From NCBI GenBank assembly GCA_035601815.1, contig DATNNN010000040.1, positions 1 through 8,597 of the forward strand: a DNA stretch of 8,597 bases. Direction: 5' to 3'. The notes beneath the pieces are model-generated. The model saw only the letters and a list, made by a program, of their open reading frames with translations. It ran no database searches and was not told the origin of the DNA. Shown here in pieces: positions 1 to 4,550 of the stretch. A program made the translations under genes and the position numbers. How positions within the stretch are numbered: the stretch's first letter is position 1; each line of letters opens with the position of its first letter. Origin of the DNA: DATNNN01 sp035601815. GTDB lineage: Bacteria; Pseudomonadota; Alphaproteobacteria; Rhizobiales; Xanthobacteraceae.

Positions 1-234
1 CTTGTCCTCCAGCGCGAACTTACGCCGCCAGGCTTCGTTGCGCATCTCCTTGCTCGCCACGAACTGATCGAAGGGGATGGGCTCGTTCTTGGTCCACAGG
101 CCGCCGGGGGAGCGGAAATCCGGGATGCCGCTCTCGGTGGAGATGCCGGCGCCGGTGAAGGCCACTCCCCGGCGGGCGGCAGTCACCAGCGCCGCGAGCC
201 CTTCGATCGCGGATTTGCGGTCGGCGGCGATCAT
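1..234 (-). CDS. Sir2-family NAD-dependent protein deacylase, N-terminal part (runs off left edge)
   Basis: Sirtuins remove acyl groups from lysines using NAD+, giving nicotinamide and O-acyl-ADP-ribose. The 78 residues visible here contain the family's NAD-binding signature: GAGIST at about residues 28-33, then GIPDFR at 36-41 and SPGGLW at 42-47. This is the Rossmann start and cofactor-binding loop of bacterial CobB-type enzymes. The zinc-binding module and catalytic His lie beyond the window, so the protein is partial. I chose ATG at 234 because about 10-25 residues before GAGIS is usual. An in-frame ATG at 273 would add 13 residues and has a GGAG 11 nt upstream, so it remains possible; it would put the start only 2 nt from the divergent gloA start. 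Family assignment is very secure; the acyl specificity is unknown. Confidence 0.93.
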   Translation of the reverse strand, partial: MIAADRKSAIEGLAALVTAARRGVAFTGAGISTESGIPDFRSPGGLWTKNEPIPFDQFVASKEMRNEAWRRKFALEDK

Positions 235-275
235 GCTAGCGAACGCTATCCGGCTTCCAAACGGGTGAGGCATCC

Positions 276-731
276 ATGCGTTATCTCCATACCATGCTGC
301 GCGTACGCGATCTCGACGCCGCGCTTGACTTCTATTGCGGCAAGCTCGGGCTCAAGGAGACCCGCCGCCGCGTGGACGACAAAAACCGTTACACGCTAGT
401 GTTCCTGGCAGCGCCCGGAGACGAGAAGCTGGTGGAGGAAAGCAAGAAGTCCGGCCGGCCGGGCATCGAGGTGGAGCTCACCTTCAACTGGGACACGGAG
501 GATTACGGCGAGGCGCGCCACTTCGGCCACCTCGCCTACGAGGTGGACGACATCTACGCCACCTGCGAGCGCTTGATGAAGGCCGGCGTCACGATTAACC
601 GGCCGCCGCGCGACGGCATGATGGCGTTCGTGCGCTCGCCCGACAAGCATTCGGTGGAGCTCCTGCAGAAAGGGACGGCGAAGGCCCCGCAGGAGCCGTG
701 GACGTCGATGAAGAATACGGGGCATTGGTAG
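276..731 (+). CDS. gloA: Lactoylglutathione lyase (glyoxalase I)
   Basis: GloA isomerises the hemithioacetal of methylglyoxal and glutathione to S-lactoylglutathione, the first step of cytosolic methylglyoxal detoxification. The 151-aa product aligns by eye with E. coli GloA from its first residues (MRYLHTMLRVRDL). All four metal ligands can be placed: His5, Glu67 (in VELTFNW), His85 (in FGHLAYEV) and Glu128 (in SVELLQ). The protein has the short form typical of Ni/Co-type bacterial enzymes rather than the longer Zn-type. It carries a C-terminal extension of about 20 residues ending in EPWTSMKNTGHW, as I recall from rhizobial homologues. A GAGG at 267-270 sits 5 nt before the ATG. It is divergent from the sirtuin gene; a functional link between the two is not shown by the sequence. 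Confidence 0.96.
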   Translation: MRYLHTMLRVRDLDAALDFYCGKLGLKETRRRVDDKNRYTLVFLAAPGDEKLVEESKKSGRPGIEVELTFNWDTEDYGEARHFGHLAYEVDDIYATCERLMKAGVTINRPPRDGMMAFVRSPDKHSVELLQKGTAKAPQEPWTSMKNTGHW

Positions 732-802
732 AGAGCCCACCTCTATGATGGGTTGCAATCCCGGCAAAGTTCGCCTTACGATATAGGCGGTCGGGGGCTG
801 CG

Positions 803-1147
803 ATGGGCGGCGATGATATCAACGATCTTGATCCGGCGACGGCGATTGCCATCGTTACCGGGGTAATCCAAGAATGGCTAACGAGAAATGGCGCTGGGAT
901 CTTCCAGCCAGACAAGACCATTCCGGATCTTCCACCCAAGGGCTACGCGATAAGCCCAGCGCACTACGAGAACCTGTGCACCTTCGTCGAGAAGCGGCTG
1001 GCTGAGATAACGCACCGCAGGGTAGTGCTCGATCGCGATTGGCGAGACAGCCACTACAATACGACGATGGGATCGTATCGCGCCGCCGTCGTTGTCATCC
1101 TGTTGCACGCGCCGCCGGTCCCGCCCGTGCAGGTCGCCGGACCGTGA
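803..1147 (+). CDS. Unrecognised 114-aa protein
   Basis: I do not recognise a family. The reading frame encodes a soluble-looking protein with no signal peptide: an acidic N-terminus (MGGDDINDLDP), an amphipathic stretch around residues 12-30, a mixed middle with HYENLCTFVEKRL (about 53-65), and a hydrophobic, proline-rich end (VVVILLHAPPVPPVQV). It includes codons that are rare in the neighbouring genes (CTA, AGA, two ATA, two GTA, three CCA), which suggests a different history or weak selection. The ribosome binding site is poor, only a G-run about 5-9 nt before the ATG. Shorter open frames on the opposite strand have Arg/His-rich, low-complexity translations and look like shadows. That it is a real gene is likely but not certain. 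Confidence 0.5.
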   Translation: MGGDDINDLDPATAIAIVTGVIQEWLTRNGAGIFQPDKTIPDLPPKGYAISPAHYENLCTFVEKRLAEITHRRVVLDRDWRDSHYNTTMGSYRAAVVVILLHAPPVPPVQVAGP

Positions 1148-1197
1148 TTGCGTTTCTCCGTCCCGCCTAAGGAACGCTGCCGACAGAGGAGGCCGTC

Positions 1198-2511
1198 ATG
1201 CGGCGTCTCGCTTTTCTGCCCCTCATCGTTTTACTCGCCCCGCATAACCTTGCGGCGGCCTCACTCAATCCTAAAATCGAAGAAATCTGCACCCAGGCGC
1301 CGAAGCCTGGACAGGTGACTAGCGTCGACCACCGACGCCTAGTGGGCTATCTCCTGAAGAGCCAGCAGATTTACGACGTCGATCTCGACAAAAGCGGTGG
1401 CGACGTGAGCTATGCGCAAAAAACGCAGGCGATCCTTCGCTTCGATCGTTTTTGCGCGGCGGGAACCTGCTCGAAGGATGCCGAGGCCAAGCTCGCCGAG
1501 GCGCTCGGCGCGCTATACGATTTCCTCAAGGATCATTCCCGACCGCTGCCCGCCGGACAAAACGGCTTCGTGGTGACACCGGCGATCGTCGACCGTCCCG
1601 ATCCGAAGGCGTTGCAGGCCTTTCTCGAGGGCAACGGCGGCTATCAGCTCGCGTGCGTCGCCGCCACGCTAAAACCGGAGCCGCAGCCGGAACAAACCCA
1701 GGCCGAGAAAGAGGTGGCGGCGGCGTTCGCGAACGTTCGCATCCGCAAGAACATCGAAGATTTGCGGGTCTCGCGCACCAGCAAGAAATTCGATAGCGTC
1801 GACCGCGCGAACATCGGGCTCAACAAGGACTACGTCAAACGTTCGCAGACGTTTTCACTCGAGGGGGTCGCCGGCGTGCCGCTTACCGAGGACCGCGCGT
1901 CGAGCTGGATCCTGTTCACGAGCTATAAGGCCCAGCACGTCAATCCGGCGAGCAAGACGCCGAACACTGGCAACGTCGGGGTCGGCCTGCTCAACGATTC
2001 CCGGTTCATGGTGGGCGAGTACGAGCAAAGCTTGCAGCTCTTCTCTCATCTCGTGCACTCCTACGTCACCGATTCCAATCTCGTCACCGGCAACGTCGTG
2101 TTCACGCCGGACTTTCTCTTCCCCGGCGTCGGCATCGCCTATAATCCCAACGACGGGCCCTTCGCCTTCTTGATCAAGCCGCAGCTCAAGCTGTTCTACG
2201 CCCACGTCATCGACGCCGGAACCAATCCCATCCTGGTCGCGGACAAGGAGTATCTCCGCGCCGGCCCGCGCGTTGAATTCTGGATATTCGGCACCACCGG
2301 CCTCGTAAAAAACTACTCATTCAATACGAATTACGAATTCCAGGAGGCATTTCGCGGCCCCTTCGACGTCGCCCGCCTCGAAAGCAAGCTGGTCTACACT
2401 TTCCCGGAGCAGCAGAACTGGAGCCTTCAGCTCAGTTACGTGAACGGGCGGGACCTCAATACGCTCGAGCGCCAGAAGCAGCTCACTCTCGGTCTCGGAT
2501 ACCGGCAATAG
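1198..2511 (+). CDS. Exported protein with helical N-terminal domain and probable outer-membrane beta-barrel
   Basis: This is a 437-aa protein of no family I can name. Residues 1-21 form a Sec signal peptide (MRR, a hydrophobic core, then AAA before S22). Residues 22-155 look mostly helical and contain four cysteines (C31, C86, C91, C153) that could form disulfides in the periplasm. A Pro/Gln/Glu linker follows at about 158-170. From about 200 on the sequence has alternating polar/hydrophobic strands, many aromatics, and Asn/Gly turns, ending in QLTLGLGYRQ; this resembles a barrel, although the last residue is Gln rather than the usual aromatic. An excellent AGGAGG (1187-1192) sits 5 nt before the ATG. 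It appears to be a single-gene unit ending just before the tRNA promoter. Outer-membrane location is my inference; a large periplasmic beta protein is the alternative. Confidence 0.85.
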   Translation: MRRLAFLPLIVLLAPHNLAAASLNPKIEEICTQAPKPGQVTSVDHRRLVGYLLKSQQIYDVDLDKSGGDVSYAQKTQAILRFDRFCAAGTCSKDAEAKLAEALGALYDFLKDHSRPLPAGQNGFVVTPAIVDRPDPKALQAFLEGNGGYQLACVAATLKPEPQPEQTQAEKEVAAAFANVRIRKNIEDLRVSRTSKKFDSVDRANIGLNKDYVKRSQTFSLEGVAGVPLTEDRASSWILFTSYKAQHVNPASKTPNTGNVGVGLLNDSRFMVGEYEQSLQLFSHLVHSYVTDSNLVTGNVVFTPDFLFPGVGIAYNPNDGPFAFLIKPQLKLFYAHVIDAGTNPILVADKEYLRAGPRVEFWIFGTTGLVKNYSFNTNYEFQEAFRGPFDVARLESKLVYTFPEQQNWSLQLSYVNGRDLNTLERQKQLTLGLGYRQ

Positions 2512-2519
2512 CCCGCGCC

Positions 2520-2548
2520 TTGTGCCCCCCGGCGCGCCTTCCTATAAG
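2520..2548 (+). promoter_or_regulatory. Sigma-70-type promoter of tRNA-Glu
   Basis: TTGTGC at 2520-2525 and TATAAG at 2543-2548 are separated by exactly 17 nt, and the -10 box ends 12 nt before the mature tRNA 5' end at 2561. Both boxes resemble the housekeeping consensus (TTGACA / TATAAT) and the position fits a stable-RNA promoter. Recognised by eye only. Confidence 0.6.
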
Positions 2549-2560
2549 GGCGGCCCGTTC

Positions 2561-2636
2561 GCGCCCTTCGTCTAGCGGTCTAGGACGCCGCCCTTTCACG
2601 GCGGAAACACGGGTTCGATTCCCGTAGGGCGCACCA
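2561..2636 (+). tRNA. tRNA-Glu (anticodon TTC)
   Basis: A full cloverleaf can be drawn. The acceptor stem pairs GCGCCCT (2561-2567) with AGGGCGC (2626-2632), followed by discriminator A2633 and an encoded CCA (2634-2636). The D-arm is GTC/GAC around TAGCGGTCTAG. The anticodon stem CCGCC/GGCGG (2588-2592 and 2600-2604) encloses CTTTCAC with anticodon TTC at 2595-2597, which reads GAA and GAG. The T-arm is ACGGG/CCCGT around TTCGATT. There is no sign that it has served as an integration site: I see no 3'-end duplicate or integrase in the window. Confidence 0.98.
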
Positions 2637-2665
2637 AAACAACGCTTCCTGAAGGAGCCACGCCC

Positions 2666-2881
2666 ATGTCCCGCTACGCCCTCTTCGGCCTCCTCGCCGC
2701 CCTACTCCTGCTGCCGAACACGCCCGCCGCCGCGGTCACCGCCAAGGAAAAGATGGATACCTGCAAGTTCGGCGCCGAAGACCAGAAGCTCAAGGGCCCG
2801 GCCAAGCAGAACTTCATCAAGAAGTGCATGGCCAACGCCGACGCGCCGCAGGGCAAGAGCAAGAAGAAGAAGGAGAAATAG
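2666..2881 (+). CDS. Small exported PsiF-repeat protein
   Basis: The 71-aa product has a Sec signal peptide (residues 1-23, ending PAAA) and then one PsiF-type repeat at about 27-55: EKMDTC with Cys33, LKG at 42-44, and NFIKKC with Cys54. The C..LKG..(F/Y)..C pattern is that of E. coli PsiF, a phosphate-starvation-induced protein of unknown biochemical role, which carries two such repeats; only one is present here. The two cysteines probably form a disulfide in the periplasm. The C-terminus is a lysine tail (KSKKKKEK). GAAGGAG at 2651-2657 sits 8 nt before the ATG. The gene starts 29 nt after the tRNA CCA end, so readthrough from the tRNA promoter is possible. No Pho-box-like repeat was seen upstream. 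Confidence 0.85.
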   Translation: MSRYALFGLLAALLLLPNTPAAAVTAKEKMDTCKFGAEDQKLKGPAKQNFIKKCMANADAPQGKSKKKKEK

Positions 2882-3005
2882 TCGAGAGATGGCGCGCTAG
2901 CAGCGCCGATCGCCCAGCTCCAAAGTTCCGGCGCTCATGCGCGCCTGAACGTCCAGCGGCGGGCGCCTCTTCCGGAGGCACGCCTCGTTCGTATAGCATC
3001 GGCCC

Positions 3006-3308
3006 ATGAAACGCGGAATCGCGCTGGCCTGCGTCTGGTGGTTCGCGCTCTGCGCGACCCCGCGCACGGCCGACGCGGTGCTCGTGTTCGGCATGACCAA
3101 GGAGTACGTGGCGTCGCTCTTCGGCGAGCGCATGCGCTACTGGTCCGGCCGGCGCGGATCCGAAATTTATGTGATCGAGCAGCAGACAGCGATCCCGGGG
3201 TTTCCCGGCGAGGAGCGCGTGTGGCTGCAATTCCACCGCGACCGGCGCACCGGGCGGGATCATCTTACGGGCTGGAAGAACGATTGGCGGCTGTTGCCGA
3301 CGCTCTAG
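3006..3308 (+). CDS. Small exported protein, BamE/SmpA-like
   Basis: The product has 100 aa. Residues 1-24 are a signal peptide (MKRG, a hydrophobic core, TADA before V25). The mature part begins with VFGMTKEYVASLFGER, resembling the GMTxxxVxxLxG motif of the BamE/SmpA (OmlA) fold, and ends with a strand-rich part: SGRRGSEIYVIEQQ, RVWLQFH and LTGWKNDW. There is no lipobox; Cys10 and Cys16 lie inside the signal peptide, so it does not look like a true BamE lipoprotein. Assignment to the fold is by motif only. No good ribosome binding site is visible; a TATAGC at 2992-2997 ending 8 nt before the ATG would fit a leaderless or very short-leader transcript. The gene is convergent with the NepR-like gene, with 10 nt between stop codons. 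Confidence 0.75.
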   Translation: MKRGIALACVWWFALCATPRTADAVLVFGMTKEYVASLFGERMRYWSGRRGSEIYVIEQQTAIPGFPGEERVWLQFHRDRRTGRDHLTGWKNDWRLLPTL

Positions 3309-3318
3309 GCGAAACCCC

Positions 3319-3498
3319 TCAGCACGGCGCCTTGTCGTCACGCTCGGCGAGGCGGCGGAGAAGCTCGATCAGGCGCTCGGGCAACGGCTTGGCGAGCTCA
3401 GGAGCGTAGGTCGCCCGCAGCTGCCGGCCGATGCCCGTGCGGATCGCGCGGGCTGCCGAATTCTTTTCCTTGGGCGACTGAAATATTTCACGCGGCAT
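3319..3498 (-). CDS. NepR-like anti-sigma factor (orphan)
   Basis: NepR proteins are small helical anti-sigma factors that hold the general-stress sigma factor EcfG until phosphorylated PhyR takes NepR away. The 59-aa product matches the family's two-helix core: TGIGRQLRATY (residues 21-31) and KPLPERLIELLRRLAE (37-52). This fits the general form IGxxLRxxY...xPxPxxxxxLLxxL. The residues before it (MPREIFQSPKEKNSAARAI) form the expected polar N-terminal tail. I chose ATG at 3498 because GGAGGG (3508-3503) lies 4 nt before it; ATGs at 3501, 3510 and 3633 are in frame but worse placed or add an unrelated sequence. NepR genes normally sit with ecfG and near phyR; neither is in this window, so this may be a second copy. 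Family assignment is by motif. Confidence 0.75.
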   Translation of the reverse strand: MPREIFQSPKEKNSAARAIRTGIGRQLRATYAPELAKPLPERLIELLRRLAERDDKAPC

Positions 3499-3587
3499 CA
3501 TGCCCTCCATTGCGAGGCCACAAAGCCGCCTACCCTGCTTGGCGTCCCTCCAGGCTTTGCACCCTTTTTGTCGGGGCTTACCTATAC

Positions 3588-3612
3588 AACCGGCCGAGAA
3601 AGCATCGGTTCC
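3588..3612 (-). promoter_or_regulatory. Candidate EcfG-type (general stress response) promoter upstream of the NepR-like gene
   Basis: On the minus strand GGAAC (3612-3608) is followed after 16 nt by GGTT (3591-3588). The published alphaproteobacterial EcfG pattern is GGAAC, 16-18 nt, cGTT, where the first base of the second box is the weakest. Transcription would begin near 3582-3580 and leave an untranslated leader of about 80 nt before the gene starting at 3498. nepR-ecfG operons are commonly EcfG-controlled, so the location is meaningful. Recognised by eye; one mismatch. Confidence 0.45.
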
Positions 3613-3633
3613 ACAAAAAATTATAGCGAACAA

Positions 3634-3660
3634 AAACTTAACACCAAGTTTGCGCCTTGG
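3634..3660. repeat. Two overlapping inverted repeats in the divergent intergenic region
   Basis: AAACTT (3634-3639) is the exact inverse of AAGTTT (3646-3651), with AACACC between. CCAAG (3644-3648) also pairs with CTTGG (3656-3660) across 7 nt. The two arrangements share the AAG at 3646-3648, so they cannot form together. They lie in an AT-rich patch upstream of the minus-strand EcfG-like promoter. They could be a dyad operator or simply chance; no regulator is identified. Confidence 0.4.
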
Positions 3661-3710
3661 CGGACCGGTTGCCTCGCGCGATGCGATTTTCGCACGGCAG
3701 ATACGCTTTG

Positions 3711-3749
3711 GCGGCGGAACCGCCGCGCCGCGCCTGCATTATGTAGGCG
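3711..3749. repeat. Pair of adjacent GC-rich hairpins upstream of the 72-aa gene
   Basis: GCGGCG (3711-3716) pairs with CGCCGC (3721-3726) around GAAC. CGCCTGC (3731-3737) pairs with GTAGGCG (3743-3749), including one G-T pair, around ATTAT. Neither is followed by a T-run, so they are not intrinsic terminators. They fall 34-72 nt before the ATG at 3783 and might be in its leader or promoter. A GGAAC (3716-3720) with CATT 16 nt later (3737-3740) overlaps them, a weaker match to the EcfG pattern. Confidence 0.4.
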
Positions 3750-3782
3750 GAACTACGGGGGCGAAAAAACCCGGTGACTCCC

Positions 3783-4001
3783 ATGCGCCAACCCCGATTT
3801 CCCATCCTGGTCGATACCGGCCGCCGCCGCGTGCGCGCCGGCTTTTCCGCGCCGGCGAGCGAAGAGCCGGCGGAGATCTCACTGCATCTGCGCGACAAAG
3901 GCTGGAGCGCCTACAGCATCCGGTTCGAGCCGGAGGCGGCCGTCTGGGTCGCCAAGATCATCGACCTCAAGACCTGGCGCTCCAACAAGCGCGCGGCCTG
4001 A
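3783..4001 (+). CDS. Unrecognised 72-aa protein
   Basis: No family is recognised. The protein is small, basic at the start (MRQPRFPILVDTGRRRVRAGF) and appears to form a compact alpha/beta unit: EISLHLRDKGWSAYSIRFEP, then AVWVAKIIDLKTWRSNKRAA. There is no signal peptide or membrane segment. I chose ATG at 3783 because GGTGA (3773-3777) sits 5 nt upstream; a GTG at 3774 is in frame but overlaps that site. Base composition agrees with neighbouring genes. It lies 81 nt before the [2Fe-2S] subunit gene on the same strand, with an inverted repeat in that gap, so membership of the same operon is possible but not shown. Confidence 0.6.
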   Translation: MRQPRFPILVDTGRRRVRAGFSAPASEEPAEISLHLRDKGWSAYSIRFEPEAAVWVAKIIDLKTWRSNKRAA

Positions 4002-4048
4002 GGCAGCGGGCTCGACGGCACGGCCGATAGAGCGCAGAATATTTCGGC

Positions 4049-4069
4049 CCGGCGATCGAAAAGCGCCGG
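4049..4069. repeat. Inverted repeat just before the hydroxylase operon
   Basis: CCGGCG (4049-4054) and CGCCGG (4064-4069) form a perfect 6-bp stem around a 9-nt loop. The stem ends 2 nt before the GAGG ribosome binding site (4072-4075) of the next gene. It may affect translation start or be an operator; there is no T-run that would make it a terminator. Chance is a real possibility in DNA this GC-rich. Confidence 0.35.
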
Positions 4070-4082
4070 TCGAGGAAGCGCC

Positions 4083-4550
4083 ATGGCCGTCCGTCTCAAG
4101 GTCAACGGCAGCACCCATTCGGTTCCGGCCGAGCCGGACACGCCCCTCCTCTACGTCCTGCGCAACGATCTCGCGCTGAACGGCGCGAAGTTCGGCTGCG
4201 GACTCGCCCAATGCGGCGCCTGCACCGTGATCGTCGACGGCACCGCGGTTCGCTCGTGCAGCATCCCGATCGGTGGGCTCGGCAACGCCGAGGTCACGAC
4301 GCTCGAAGGCCTCGGCACGATCGATCGGCCGCACGCGTTGCAGCGCGCCTTCATCGAGGAGCAGGCGGCGCAGTGCGGCTATTGCATCAACGGCATGATC
4401 ATGAGCGCGAAGGCGCTGTTGGATCGCAACCCGCGGCCGAGCGAAGCGGACGTGCGCGAGGCGCTTGCCGGCAATCTCTGCCGCTGCGGCACGCATAACC
4501 GCATCGTCCGCGCGGTGCTGCGCGCGGCGAAAGAAACGGGGAGGACGTAA
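4083..4550 (+). CDS. [2Fe-2S] subunit of a molybdenum hydroxylase (isoquinoline 1-oxidoreductase alpha-like)
   Basis: This 155-aa subunit passes electrons from the molybdenum site through two [2Fe-2S] clusters. The N-terminal plant-ferredoxin-type domain has C39, C44, C47 and C59 (CGLAQCGAC then C). The C-terminal four-helix domain has C98, C101, C133 and C135 (QCGYC and LCRCG); Gln97 is the conserved residue near the pterin in this family. Its length is normal. GAGG (4072-4075) sits 7 nt before the ATG. Its stop codon overlaps the start of the large subunit by one base (TAATG), a sign of translational coupling. It has no signal peptide, so it would have to fold with and be carried by the Tat-exported large subunit. 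The substrate cannot be read from this subunit. Confidence 0.96.
   Translation: MAVRLKVNGSTHSVPAEPDTPLLYVLRNDLALNGAKFGCGLAQCGACTVIVDGTAVRSCSIPIGGLGNAEVTTLEGLGTIDRPHALQRAFIEEQAAQCGYCINGMIMSAKALLDRNPRPSEADVREALAGNLCRCGTHNRIVRAVLRAAKETGRT

Noticed and set aside
735..752. CCCA...TGGG after gloA as an intrinsic terminator
   Set aside because: Only a 4-bp stem with a 9-nt loop and no T-run.
1171..1197. GGAAC at 1171 with CGTC 18 nt later as an EcfG promoter for the 437-aa gene
   Set aside because: The second box would abut the ATG at 1198 and the strong AGGAGG would lie inside the promoter spacer, leaving no leader to carry it.
2561..2636. tRNA-Glu as an integration site of a mobile element
   Set aside because: No integrase and no repeated tRNA 3' end seen in the window.
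2891..2979. Hairpins GGCGC/GCGCC (2891-2907) and GCCTC/GAGGC (2965-2979) as a terminator after the psiF-like gene
   Set aside because: Stems of only 5 bp with no T-run after them; short GC-rich inverted repeats are frequent by chance here.
2817..3341. A 174-codon minus-strand open frame across the psiF-like end and the BamE-like gene
   Set aside because: Arg/Ala/His-rich translation, no motif; the plus-strand genes have signal peptides and recognisable motifs.
3502..3633. Longer N-terminus for the NepR-like protein starting at 3633
   Set aside because: It would add Cys/Lys-rich residues unlike NepR and run over the predicted promoter-proximal leader; the ATG at 3498 has GGAGGG 4 nt upstream.
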